Positions 53,387 through 62,582 of a DNA stretch of 62,669 bases are shown one piece after another. Source of the DNA: Ruminococcus sp. AM22-13 (lineage in GTDB: Bacteria > Bacillota > Clostridia > Lachnospirales > Lachnospiraceae). The DNA lies in assembly GCF_003471165.1 (NCBI RefSeq), contig NZ_QRIL01000018.1, forward strand, positions 25,305 to 87,973, in the 5' to 3' direction. Made by a program: the position numbers and the translations under genes. The notes under the pieces were generated by a model. That model was not told the origin of the DNA. It ran no database searches and was given only the letters and a program-made list of their open reading frames with translations. Position 1 is the first letter of the stretch. The number at the start of each line of letters is the position of its first letter.

Positions 53387-54151
53387 ATGAAGATTATTAA
53401 AACTTATTATTTAATTGATTATGAAAATGTAGGAAGTGAAGGCTTCAAAGGATGCGAAAAATTACGGGAAACAGATATTATCCATCTTTTTTATACAGAC
53501 AACAGCAGAAAAATAGACCTTGATATTATCAATGATCACGGAGAGTCAAAACTGATCACACATAAAGTACCGACAGGAAATCAGTCAGCAGATATGCATC
53601 TGGGCTCTTATCTGGGATATCTGATAGGAAAAGAGTGCACAGGGCAGTATGAAGAATGCAAAATTGTTGTAATCAGCAAAGATACAGGATTTGACCATAT
53701 TATAGAGTTCTGGAAAACAGAAAAAGATGTGAAAGTCTCCAGAAATGAGAAGATTTCCGGAAAACAGGTGCATACAAGGAAACAGGTAAAAAAACAGACC
53801 GGTAAAGAAAAAGACGGACAGATGACCGAACAATCCGGTCAGAAAACAGAAAAACAGTTGGATGAACAACCTGAAAAACAGTCTGTCAAACAATCAGAGA
53901 ATCAGAATACAAAAAAGCCAAAACAAAAGATAATTGACATGAATGCCGGAACAAAGAAATTACAGCAGGAACTGGTATTGGTTCTCGACAAAGCAGGCAT
54001 GCCAAAGGAAGTAGTAAACTATGTTTCTACAACTGTGGAGAAAAATGCAGAAGACAAAAACAGAAAGCAGCAGATTTACAGATCTATCATTTCCAAATAC
54101 GGACAGACAAAAGGACTGAATATCTATAACCATATTAAAAAGAAAATCTAA
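53387..54151 (+). CDS. NYN/PIN-like nuclease-domain protein with charged linker
   Basis: A 254-residue protein. The N-terminal 115 residues look like a PIN/NYN RNase fold: YYLIDYENVGSEGF (first acidic site), TGNQSADMHLGSYLGYLIG (second) and KIVVISKDTGFDHIIEFW (third). Residues about 125-180 are a low-complexity K/Q/E-rich linker. The C-terminus (LQQELVLVLDKAGMPKEVVNYVSTTVEKN...IYRSIISKYGQTKGLNIYNHIKKKI) is helical. Probably an RNA-cleaving enzyme; target unknown. A GAGAGGATG start lies near the palindrome. Confidence 0.65.
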   Translation: MKIIKTYYLIDYENVGSEGFKGCEKLRETDIIHLFYTDNSRKIDLDIINDHGESKLITHKVPTGNQSADMHLGSYLGYLIGKECTGQYEECKIVVISKDTGFDHIIEFWKTEKDVKVSRNEKISGKQVHTRKQVKKQTGKEKDGQMTEQSGQKTEKQLDEQPEKQSVKQSENQNTKKPKQKIIDMNAGTKKLQQELVLVLDKAGMPKEVVNYVSTTVEKNAEDKNRKQQIYRSIISKYGQTKGLNIYNHIKKKI

Positions 54152-54538
54152 TGGAATAAAAAATAACGGAATAAAAGAAGGAGGCCGGGAACCTCATCGA
54201 TTCCCGGCAAAAGTATGAAAAAGAAAAAGTTTTATTTGCAATTACTCTTTGCTCTGTACAGGTAATAATATAACCAGGAAATGTGAGAAATATGTGGTGA
54301 GAATTTGAAAAAACTGTGAAATAGATGGAAATTTAAAATGAACGTAACAAATTGCATAAGACCTGACATTGAAAGCATTTACCAGTTATGATAAGATAAA
54401 AGTACAAAAGATGTAACTATTCAGATTTCTATTTTCAAAGAAGATACTGAACAGTTATCAAAAGACTATGAATATCAATTATTATAATTGTGAAAACAGG
54501 GAATGGTTATGATATTTTGAAGATACAGGAGATAAGGT
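54152..54538. other. Gene-free spacer with one strong hairpin
   Basis: GCCGGGAA (54183-54190) pairs with TTCCCGGC (54200-54207) without a T run. The remaining ~330 bases are AT-rich and show no gene. I looked for a GAAC-N4-GTTC LexA box before the downstream helicase gene and did not find one. Confidence 0.5.
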
Positions 54539-56995
54539 ATGCAGCTAAATCTGGAACAGAAAAAACTGATTCGGAGTTCGGCCATGGGACATTCAATCAT
54601 TAGAGGGGTAGCAGGTTCAGGAAAAACTACAGTAGCAGTACATAGAATTTCATTTTTGCTTGATAATTATTGTTATGGTGCGAGCGATAAAATATTGATG
54701 GTCACCTATAATAAAAGTCTGACAAATTATATTGAGTATATATACGGTCAGATTGATAAAGATGACCAATATGGATTGTTTGATAAAACAGAATTGCAGA
54801 AAAACGTAAAAATAACGAATATAGATAAACTGTTGTATTCTTATTTTAGAGCATTTTGTCAGGAAAAAGGGAAGCTACTTCAAATTGTCCAGGGACAAAA
54901 AGAAATTGAAATATGGCAGAGAAGTCTCAGTAGTGTAAAAAAGACATTCGGGGATGTCAAAATTCTGGATGCAAAGTATTTAGGATTTTTGAAAAATGAA
55001 ATTGCATGGATTAAGGCCTGTAATTATGTGGAATATGAAAGTTATCAGTCGGCTGACAGGATTGGAAGAATGGGAAGCAAAGGAAGCAATGAGGGACCAC
55101 AGAAATTACAGAAAAACAGCCGAATCAGACAGGCAATTTATGAATTAATGGCAACATATACGAAAGAGTGCTATGCGCAAAATCTTTGTGATTTTCAGGA
55201 TGTGGCATTGTATGCTTTAAAGTATCTGAAAAACCATAAAATATCTGGATATACACATATTATTATTGACGAAAGTCAGGATTTATCCAGAGTTCAGCTG
55301 CAATGTCTTATGCAAATGTATGATTCTGAAAAGGATTACAGTAGTATTATGTTTGTAGCAGATACAGCACAGAGTATTTATAGTACATCATGGCTTGTGA
55401 AGGGACGGAGCTTTACCAGCATAGGTTTGGATATGACAGGAAGAAGCACATCCCTTGCAAAAAATTATCGTACAACAACACAAATTGCGGAGGCTGCATA
55501 TAGTCTAATCAGAGAAGACTCAGATATTGTAAATGATGATAATTTTGTAAAACCTTCCCTTATTGATAAGCAGGGGATTTATCCCGTTTTTGCCCGGTAT
55601 AATACAATTGGGGAAGAAATTTTGGGAGTGGAAAAACTTTTAAAGAAACTTCTTAAACGCTATGAAGCGAAAGAAATTGCAATTGTTGCCAGAACCAAAA
55701 GAATCCTGGAAGAAGTTAAAAAAGAAACAGATGAGAATATAAAGATGACGCTGTATACTTCTCAGGAAGGAATCAATTTCGGAGAAGAGGCAATTAAGCT
55801 GCTGACTATGCATTCTATAAAAGGGCTTGAGTTTAAAATAGTAATTCTTATGGGATTATCAGACAAATTAATCCCGAATCCTATGTTGTTGCAGGAAAAT
55901 GAAGATGCTGCTTATGTAGAAACAATGGAAAGAAAATTACTTTATGTAGGTATGACAAGGGCAACAGAGAGACTGTATATGAGCTGTCATGGTGTTCCTT
56001 CGAGGTTTATTTCAAGTATAGAACCAAAATTTCTGAAAATGAGGGAGGGAGCGGCATTTCGTTGCCTGACAGATATTCCCTTACAGAATTATATGTTTAA
56101 GGACAAAATTGCAGATCCGTATAGTAAAGAAGAAAAAATACGTCAATGGTTGTTGAAGGAACTGAAAACAGTTTATCATTATCCGTCAGAATTGCTGGAT
56201 GTAGAATATAAAGTACAGGCTTTTTCAAAAATGGGATTTGTTGATGTCGTTGTCATGGTTTATAAAAATAATCGGATAGTACCATATATTATGGCTGAGG
56301 TAAAACAATATCAGGCAGGAATAAGCGTGGCTGAAGAACAATTGCGCTCTTATATGGCTGTAAGTCCGGAGGTTTGCTATGGAATTATTACAGATGGAAA
56401 TGAACTGAAACTTATCAATAAAGAGGGAGCAGAAGTAGAGGATATTCCGAAGTTTGATGTTTCAATGCTTCCGTCAGGAATTGCTGAATATATATATGTG
56501 GATTTTGTACGGGACAAAAAATACAGGTATATGTGTGACGAAGAATGTCCGGATGAATTTATCCTTCAGGAAGAAAATGCGCAGAGAAGTTTAAAAGAGA
56601 ATGAACTGGTACAATGTCCTGTATTTGCTGAAATAGCAGCAGGAACTCCGATAGAAATGACGGAAGGTATAACAGAGATATGTAAATTACCCTTAGAATG
56701 GATCTCAGTACCTGCGGAAACTTTCCTTTTGACTGTACGGGGAAATTCTATGATTAATGCAGATATTAATAATGGAGACAAAGTCGTTTTGCGGAAAACA
56801 AATGTGGTAGATAACGGGCAGATTGCGGCTGTAGAACTTGATGGAAATGTCACATTAAAAACTTTTCGAAAGATGGGAAGTACCATTTTGTTAATTCCGG
56901 AAAATGATGAGTATGAACCCATGATGGTCAATGCGGATCAGATCAGGATACTGGGTCATGCGATCGGAGTAATAAAAAAGAAAAATAATGTGTAG
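54539..56995 (+). CDS. SF1 helicase - PD-(D/E)XK nuclease - LexA/S24 autoprotease fusion
   Basis: An 818-residue three-part protein. Residues 1-500 are a UvrD/Rep-type helicase: GVAGSGKT (23-30), DESQD (244-248), NYR (309-311), HSIKGLEF (425-432), GMTRA (471-475). Residues 530-640 resemble the HsdR N-terminal nuclease: D569, then AEVK (E587, K589). Residues 690-818 match a LexA/UmuD S24 domain with a complete autocleavage set: A701-G702 bond, Ser737 (GNSM), Lys774 (VTLK). Activated RecA could trigger cleavage that frees the helicase-nuclease; that mechanism is inference. No LexA helix-turn-helix is present. Likely DNA repair or phage defence. Confidence 0.85.
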   Translation: MQLNLEQKKLIRSSAMGHSIIRGVAGSGKTTVAVHRISFLLDNYCYGASDKILMVTYNKSLTNYIEYIYGQIDKDDQYGLFDKTELQKNVKITNIDKLLYSYFRAFCQEKGKLLQIVQGQKEIEIWQRSLSSVKKTFGDVKILDAKYLGFLKNEIAWIKACNYVEYESYQSADRIGRMGSKGSNEGPQKLQKNSRIRQAIYELMATYTKECYAQNLCDFQDVALYALKYLKNHKISGYTHIIIDESQDLSRVQLQCLMQMYDSEKDYSSIMFVADTAQSIYSTSWLVKGRSFTSIGLDMTGRSTSLAKNYRTTTQIAEAAYSLIREDSDIVNDDNFVKPSLIDKQGIYPVFARYNTIGEEILGVEKLLKKLLKRYEAKEIAIVARTKRILEEVKKETDENIKMTLYTSQEGINFGEEAIKLLTMHSIKGLEFKIVILMGLSDKLIPNPMLLQENEDAAYVETMERKLLYVGMTRATERLYMSCHGVPSRFISSIEPKFLKMREGAAFRCLTDIPLQNYMFKDKIADPYSKEEKIRQWLLKELKTVYHYPSELLDVEYKVQAFSKMGFVDVVVMVYKNNRIVPYIMAEVKQYQAGISVAEEQLRSYMAVSPEVCYGIITDGNELKLINKEGAEVEDIPKFDVSMLPSGIAEYIYVDFVRDKKYRYMCDEECPDEFILQEENAQRSLKENELVQCPVFAEIAAGTPIEMTEGITEICKLPLEWISVPAETFLLTVRGNSMINADINNGDKVVLRKTNVVDNGQIAAVELDGNVTLKTFRKMGSTILLIPENDEYEPMMVNADQIRILGHAIGVIKKKNNV

Positions 56996-57036
56996 AGTAA
57001 TTTGAAATTGCTTTGCTATAAAATGGAAAGGAAACT

Positions 57037-57378
57037 ATGAATATACAAATATTCGGAACAAAGAAAAATTTTGACAGCAAGAAAGCAGAACGCTACTTCA
57101 AAGAACGTGGGATTAAATATCAGTTCATAGATATGAAAGAAAAAGGCTTAAGTAAAGGTGAATTCCAATCTGTCTGCAAGGCAATTGGTGGTTATAACAA
57201 GCTGATAGATACTGACTGCAAGGATAAAGACCTGCTGGCATTGATCACCTATATTGCGGAGGAAGACAAATCAGAGAAAATCCTTGAAAACCAGAGTATC
57301 ATCAAAGTCCCGGTAGTAAGAAACGGAAAGCAGGCGACAGTGGGATATCAGCCGGAGATATGGAAGAACTGGAAATAA
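57037..57378 (+). CDS. ArsC/Spx-family protein lacking the catalytic cysteine
   Basis: A 113-residue thioredoxin-fold protein of the ArsC/Spx/YffB family: IQIFGTKKNFDSKKAERYFKERGIKYQFIDMKEKGLSKGEF...VPVVRNGKQATVGYQPEIWKNW. The family's redox Cys normally lies in (Y/F)GxxxCxTxxKA; here the stretch reads KKNFDSKK, with no Cys. Arsenate reduction is therefore unlikely; a binding or regulatory role like that of Spx is more plausible. AAAGGAAAC precedes the ATG. It follows the helicase fusion by 41 bases. Confidence 0.8.
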   Translation: MNIQIFGTKKNFDSKKAERYFKERGIKYQFIDMKEKGLSKGEFQSVCKAIGGYNKLIDTDCKDKDLLALITYIAEEDKSEKILENQSIIKVPVVRNGKQATVGYQPEIWKNWK

Positions 57379-57423
57379 AAAATGTGAATGTATTTATATA
57401 AGAGATAAAAGGAAAAATAAAAA

Positions 57424-57900
57424 ATGACAAAGATCAGAATCATAAAGAAAAATAATGACTGCAGCATGGAATACGAAGTAGGTGATATTTGCGAGGTCAC
57501 AGGCACCTGGTATGGCGGCGTCCACATCAATGGTCGCTCCGGAATCCCGGTTTCCCTTGATAAAGAAGAATATATGGAAATCAACACAGAACCAGAAGAA
57601 CCTGACAGTGCGGAAAATGAAAACACTTCGAAGACACCGGAACACGATATCCATGCAGGCGACATTGTGCAGCATTTCAAAAGAGAATGGGTATCCCCGG
57701 ATACTTCCGAATATCTCTATAAAGTCCTTGCAGTAGCACATCACACAGAAAACGGTGAAAAACTGATGATCTACCAGGCCCTCTACGCACCTTTCAAAAT
57801 CTGCGCCAGACCCTATGATATGTTCATGAGTGAAGTAGACAGAGACAAATATCCGGATATTAAACAGAAGTACAGATTTGAAAAATATACTGAAAAATAG
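57424..57900 (+). CDS. DUF1653 protein with an extra N-terminal domain
   Basis: A 158-residue protein. Residues 75-158 match DUF1653 (GDIVQHFKREW...YLYKVLAVAHHTENGEKLMIYQALYAPFKICARPYDMFMSEVD...KYPDIKQKYRFEKY). Residues 1-50 form an SH3/KOW-like small beta domain (YEVGDICEVTGTWYGGVHINGRSGIPVSLDKEEY), joined by an acidic linker. DUF1653 function is unknown; free-standing versions of about 70 residues are common. Confidence 0.8.
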   Translation: MTKIRIIKKNNDCSMEYEVGDICEVTGTWYGGVHINGRSGIPVSLDKEEYMEINTEPEEPDSAENENTSKTPEHDIHAGDIVQHFKREWVSPDTSEYLYKVLAVAHHTENGEKLMIYQALYAPFKICARPYDMFMSEVDRDKYPDIKQKYRFEKYTEK

Positions 57901-58062
57901 ATGATTGATACTTTATGGAATTGCTATAGTAAAACTGGCACTTTTGCCTGTACAAAAATATTTTGTTGCTGTATAGTAATAACAAATAATAACAGCACAC
58001 GTTTCCAGAGATTTTATGGGATTATCTGAAAAATGTGCAGAAAGAACGGAAGGGAAGGAAAT

Positions 58063-58584
58063 ATGCAGAAAGTATTAGTAGTTGTAGACATGCAGAATGA
58101 CTTCATCGACGGAGCTCTTGGAACAAAAGAGGCAGTTGCCATTGTACCTGGTGTAAAAGAGAAAATTGAAAATTTTGATGGAGTTATTCTTTTTACCAGA
58201 GATACCCATGAAACTTACTATCTCGACACCCAGGAAGGAAAGAAGCTTCCTGTACCGCACTGTATCCGTGACACTGAAGGATGGCAGATCAGAAGCGAAT
58301 TAGATGCACTCAGAAAAACAGAACCTATTGACAAAGAAACCTTTGGTTCCACAGATCTTGCAGGAGAACTTGTGGCAATGAATGAGGATAATGAAATCGA
58401 AAGTATCACATTCGTAGGTTTATGTACAGACATCTGTGTTATTTCCAATGCACTTCTGGCAAAAGCATCTCTCCCGGAAGTTCCGATTATTGTAGACGCT
58501 AAATGCTGCGCAGGCGTAACACCGGAAAGTCATGAGAATGCACTGAAAGCAATGGAAGTATGCCAGATTCAGATTGACAGATAA
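58063..58584 (+). CDS. Isochorismatase-family cysteine hydrolase (nicotinamidase-like)
   Basis: A 173-residue hydrolase with the catalytic triad in place: D9 (VVDMQNDF), a Lys in the middle region, and Cys in VGLCTDICVISNALL. Metal-site residues (DTHETYY) and HCIRDTEGWQI fit nicotinamidases, which turn nicotinamide into nicotinate for NAD salvage. Start at 58063 follows GGGAAGGAAA; an in-frame ATG at 58033 lacks a ribosome site. Confidence 0.82.
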   Translation: MQKVLVVVDMQNDFIDGALGTKEAVAIVPGVKEKIENFDGVILFTRDTHETYYLDTQEGKKLPVPHCIRDTEGWQIRSELDALRKTEPIDKETFGSTDLAGELVAMNEDNEIESITFVGLCTDICVISNALLAKASLPEVPIIVDAKCCAGVTPESHENALKAMEVCQIQIDR

Positions 58585-58621
58585 ACTGCAGAGCAGTTAT
58601 TCAGTTATAAACAAGCAGTAA

Positions 58622-58645
58622 AGCAGATGATTTTATCCGCCTGAC
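58622..58645. repeat. Short palindrome of the ATCYGCCTGAC family
   Basis: GCAGAT pairs with ATCCGC around a GATTTT loop, followed by CTGACA; between the isochorismatase and HD genes. Confidence 0.5.
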
Positions 58646-58672
58646 AATTCAGATATGAGGAGTGACAAAATA

Positions 58673-59275
58673 ATGAAGACAATTACACGAGATGAGGCAT
58701 TTACATTATTAAAAAAATACAACAAGGATCCCTTCCACATTCAGCATGCCCTGACTGTGGAAGCAGTAATGAAATGGTATGCCAATGAACTTGGCTATGG
58801 CGAAGATGCAGAATACTGGGGAATTGTAGGACTCCTTCACGACATCGACTTTGAACTATATCCGGAAGAACACTGTCTGAAAGCTCCGGAAATGCTCCGC
58901 GAAGCAGGCGTAGGCGAAGATGTGATTCATTCAGTTGTATCCCACGGCTACGGCATCACAGTAGGATGTGGCGCAACTATTGACGTAGCACCGGAACACG
59001 AAATGGAAAAAGTACTCTTTGCGGCGGACGAACTTACAGGACTTATCTGGGCAGCAGCACTTATGAGACCATCCAAAAGCACAAAAGACATGGAACTCAA
59101 ATCCCTCAAGAAGAAATACAAAAGCAAAGGCTTCGCAGCAGGATGCTGCAGAGAAGTCATCGAACGCGGCGCTGACCAGCTCGGCTGGGAATTACAGAAG
59201 CTGCTGACTATGACATTACAGGCAATGGCAGACTGCGAGGATGAGATTAAGGCGGAGATGGATGCGGAAGCGTAA
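58673..59275 (+). CDS. HD-domain phosphohydrolase
   Basis: A 200-residue HDIG-type protein: HIQHALTVEAVMKWYA (first His), GLLHDIDFELYPEEH (HD pair), SVVSHGYG and FAADELTGLIWAAALMRP (later Asp). Metal-dependent phosphohydrolase; substrate unknown. Start at 58673 with AGGAG 10 bases upstream; 58655 is an alternative. Codon use is more C-rich than nearby genes. Confidence 0.8.
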   Translation: MKTITRDEAFTLLKKYNKDPFHIQHALTVEAVMKWYANELGYGEDAEYWGIVGLLHDIDFELYPEEHCLKAPEMLREAGVGEDVIHSVVSHGYGITVGCGATIDVAPEHEMEKVLFAADELTGLIWAAALMRPSKSTKDMELKSLKKKYKSKGFAAGCCREVIERGADQLGWELQKLLTMTLQAMADCEDEIKAEMDAEA

Positions 59276-59318
59276 ATATTAAAACTGAATAATAAAGTAA
59301 CAAAAATTGCTTAGAAAG

Positions 59319-59356
59319 AAAGGGACATATCAGAGGTAGAAGGTATGTCTCTTTTT
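59319..59356 (+). terminator. Terminator after the HD gene
   Basis: AAAGGGACATA pairs with TATGTCTCTTT, with five Ts. Confidence 0.82.
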
Positions 59357-59529
59357 GTATTACAGTGAATTGAATATAATAGGTAATGTCGAATGAAAAT
59401 TGTTGCCGTTTATGTCGAAAAATTGTATAATATGACGTAAAGTAGTTAGCTTTATCAGATGACTTAGGCAGTAAAGAATATAAAAGAGAAATAATGTCTG
59501 AAGAGACATTTGGAAATTGGATAAAAATA

Positions 59530-60117
59530 ATGAATAAGACTTTAAATTACTATAACGAAAATGCACAGTCCTTTGCGTCTGGAACTGTTTCCGTAGAGTT
59601 TACAGAAATGCAGGACAAATTTTTGCAAAAGCTTAATCCGGGAGCATATATACTCGATTTTGGTTGCGGCGCAGGAAGGGACACGAAATATTTTTTGGAC
59701 CAAGGCTATCTGGTAGAGGCAATAGACGGTTCCGAACAGTTATGCCAGATTGCGAGTAAACATACTGGAATCAAAGTTAGACAGATGCTGTTTCAGGAAC
59801 TGAAAGTGAATGAGAAATACGACGGCATATGGGCTTGTGCTTCCATTCTTCATTTACCGAAAAAAGAACTAAAAGAGGTTTTCAAGAAAATGCTCACAGC
59901 GTTGAAACCTGGTGGACGGATTTATACTTCTTTCAAATATGGAGAGTATGAGGGAGAGCGAAACGGACGATACTTTACAGATTTTACAATAGACACATTT
60001 GCGGATTTTGTACAGGAGATACACAATCTGCAAATAGAAGAACACTGGATCACAGGAGATGTCCGACCGGGAAGAGGTGAGGAAAAATGGCTGAACTTAA
60101 TTATGCAGAAAAAATGA
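59530..60117 (+). CDS. Class I SAM-dependent methyltransferase
   Basis: A 195-residue Rossmann-fold methyltransferase: ILDFGCGAGRDTKYFLDQGY (SAM motif I), VEAIDGSEQLCQIAS (motif II) and DGIWACASILHLPKKEL. The conserved end is SFKYGEYEGERNGRYFTDFT...VRPGRGEEKWLN. The substrate is unknown; small-molecule targets are usual in this subgroup. Its start may be ATG 59494 or 59530; neither has a strong ribosome site, and the shorter form fits relatives better. The end overlaps the helicase gene by 31 bases, so the two are coupled. Confidence 0.82.
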   Translation: MNKTLNYYNENAQSFASGTVSVEFTEMQDKFLQKLNPGAYILDFGCGAGRDTKYFLDQGYLVEAIDGSEQLCQIASKHTGIKVRQMLFQELKVNEKYDGIWACASILHLPKKELKEVFKKMLTALKPGGRIYTSFKYGEYEGERNGRYFTDFTIDTFADFVQEIHNLQIEEHWITGDVRPGRGEEKWLNLIMQKK

Positions 60118-62582
60118 ACATCGGATATGAAAATGAATATTCCACAGATGCCATGACCGGCGGACCTGATAAAAGAAGACAATTATATTATCAGTTAATC
60201 CAGAGTATGAAGAAAGCAGAAAGCGTTGATATCATTGTTTCATTCCTTATGGAATCAGGAGTAAAAATGCTTCTTCAGGAACTGGAAAACACCCTGAAAC
60301 GCGGAGCCAAAATCCGAATCCTGACAGGAAATTATCTCGGAATAACCCAGCCGTCTGCACTATATCTGATTAAAAGAAAACTCGGTGACAGAGTTGATCT
60401 TAGATTTTACTGCGAAAAAGGCCGTTCTTTTCATCCAAAGTCTTACATATTCCATTATGCAGACCATAGTGAACTTTACATTGGATCGTCCAATATTTCA
60501 AGAAGTGCACTGACTTCAGGAATAGAATGGAACTACCGTTTTAGCAGCAAAAAAGATCCAGAAAACTATGCTGAATTTTTTTATACATTTGAAGACTTGT
60601 TTGAAAACCATTCCATCATAATCGATGATAAAGAATTAAAGAGATATTCCCAGAACTGGCATCGTCCTGCAGTTGCAAAAGATCTTGACAAATATGACTT
60701 TGAACAGGATACAGAAGATACTAAAATTAAAACAATGTATGAACCAAGAGGGGCACAGATTGAAGCACTCTGTGCATTGGAAGATACAAGAGCAGAAGGA
60801 GCAAAGAAAGCGCTCATCCAGGCTGCAACGGGTATCGGAAAAACTTATCTGGCGGCATTTGATTCCAAATCATATGAAAAGGTTTTGTTTGTTGCACACA
60901 GAGAAGAAATCCTGAAACAGGCAGCAGATTCTTTTAGAAATGTAAGAAATTCTGAGGCTTATGGATTCTTTACAGGAGATGAGAAATGCACAGATAAATC
61001 CGTTATCTTTGCTTCTGTAGCAACTCTCGGAAAATCAGAATACCTGAATGAAAAATATTTTGCACCGGATTATTTCGACTACGTAGTGATTGATGAATTT
61101 CATCATGCAGTCAATAATCAGTATAGAAAAATCGTAGAATACTTTAAACCCCAATTTCTTCTCGGACTGACAGCAACACCTGAAAGAATGGATGGCAAAA
61201 ATATATATGAAATCTGCGATTATAATGTGCCCTATGAGATTTCATTAAAAGATGGCATCAATAAAGGAATGCTGGTTCCATTTCACTATTATGGAATCTA
61301 CGACGAGACAGACTATACCAAACTGCATATAGTCAGAGGAAAATATGTGGAAGAAGAACTGAACAAAACATACATAGGAAATGCTTACAGACATGATCTG
61401 ATTTACAAATATTACTGTAAATATGGTTCAAAACAGGCATTAGGCTTCTGCTGTTCCAGAAAACATGCAGAAGAAATGGCAAAGGAATTCAGCAGAAGAG
61501 GAATCCCATCAGCAGCAGTTTACAGTAATGCAAATGGAGAATTCTCCATGGACAGAACAGAAGCAATTGAGAAATTGGAAAGTGGAAAAATCAAAGTCGT
61601 CTTTTCGGTGGATATGTTCAACGAAGGCGTAGATATTCCCTCTGTAGATATGGTAATGTTTCTCCGTCCGACGGAATCTCCAATAGTATTCCTGCAGCAA
61701 CTTGGAAGAGGATTGCGGAGAAGTAAAGGAAAAGAATATCTCAATGTCCTGGACTTCATCGGCAATTACGAAAAGGCAGGAAGAGTCAGATACTTACTGA
61801 CAGGAAAAAGTAAAGCAGAGAAACAAACCTATTCTCCAGCAGATAAAACGAATTATCCTGATGATTGTTTTGTTGACTTTGATATGAAACTAATTGACCT
61901 GTTTGCAGAAATGGACAAGAAACAACAGACCATCAAAGAACAGATTAGAAATGAATATTTCAGAGTAAAAGAATTACTAGGCAAACAACCATCCAGAATG
62001 GATTTATTTACATATATGGACGATGATGTTTATCAGATGGCTATTACACATTCAAATGAAAATCCATTTAAGAAGTATCTAGAATACCTGAATGAATTAA
62101 ATGAGCTAACAGATGAACAAAAAAGTTTCTGCCAGGGAATAGGAAAAGAGTTTGTAAAACTGCTGGAAAACACCAATATGACCAAAGTATATAAAATGCC
62201 AGTACTGATGGCTTTCTATAATCATGGTGATGTAAGAATGGAAGTGACAGAGACAGAGTTTCTGGCAAGCTGGAAAGAATTCTTTTCTACAGGAACAAAC
62301 TGGAAAGATCTGGATACAGGGATTACATATGAGCAGTATTGCAAAATTTCGGATAAAGATCATATTAAAAAGATTATCAATATGCCGGTGAACTTCTTAG
62401 TGAAATCAGGAAAAGGTTTCTTTGTGAAAAAGGAGGATTCAGCGCTGGTATTAAGGGATCAAATGAAAGAAATTATAAAGAATCCAGTATTAGCACAGCA
62501 GATGAAAGATGTAATTGAATATAGGGCAATGGATTATTATCAGAGACGATATAAAGAACAAATGACAGTTCTTTTACAGTGA
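60087..62582 (+). CDS. PLD-nuclease / SF2 helicase fusion
   Basis: An 831-residue protein. Residues 25-190 form a phospholipase D-like nuclease with one HKD motif: HPKSY (H116, K118) and GSSNISRSAL. Residues 215-600 are a type III/HsdR-like superfamily 2 helicase: ATGIGKT (247-253), DEFH (336-339), LTATPERMDG and QQLGRGLRRSKGK. The C-terminal 220 residues are helical and shorter than in DUF3427 relatives. Such PLD-helicases occur singly or in defence islands and probably cut or remodel DNA. GGTGAGGAAAA precedes the ATG, within the methyltransferase gene. Confidence 0.87.
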   Translation: MAELNYAEKMNIGYENEYSTDAMTGGPDKRRQLYYQLIQSMKKAESVDIIVSFLMESGVKMLLQELENTLKRGAKIRILTGNYLGITQPSALYLIKRKLGDRVDLRFYCEKGRSFHPKSYIFHYADHSELYIGSSNISRSALTSGIEWNYRFSSKKDPENYAEFFYTFEDLFENHSIIIDDKELKRYSQNWHRPAVAKDLDKYDFEQDTEDTKIKTMYEPRGAQIEALCALEDTRAEGAKKALIQAATGIGKTYLAAFDSKSYEKVLFVAHREEILKQAADSFRNVRNSEAYGFFTGDEKCTDKSVIFASVATLGKSEYLNEKYFAPDYFDYVVIDEFHHAVNNQYRKIVEYFKPQFLLGLTATPERMDGKNIYEICDYNVPYEISLKDGINKGMLVPFHYYGIYDETDYTKLHIVRGKYVEEELNKTYIGNAYRHDLIYKYYCKYGSKQALGFCCSRKHAEEMAKEFSRRGIPSAAVYSNANGEFSMDRTEAIEKLESGKIKVVFSVDMFNEGVDIPSVDMVMFLRPTESPIVFLQQLGRGLRRSKGKEYLNVLDFIGNYEKAGRVRYLLTGKSKAEKQTYSPADKTNYPDDCFVDFDMKLIDLFAEMDKKQQTIKEQIRNEYFRVKELLGKQPSRMDLFTYMDDDVYQMAITHSNENPFKKYLEYLNELNELTDEQKSFCQGIGKEFVKLLENTNMTKVYKMPVLMAFYNHGDVRMEVTETEFLASWKEFFSTGTNWKDLDTGITYEQYCKISDKDHIKKIINMPVNFLVKSGKGFFVKKEDSALVLRDQMKEIIKNPVLAQQMKDVIEYRAMDYYQRRYKEQMTVLLQ

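Noticed and set aside
54152..54538. LexA operator before the helicase-LexA fusion
   Set aside because: No GAAC-N4-GTTC dyad found; regulation by SOS at the transcript level is not supported.
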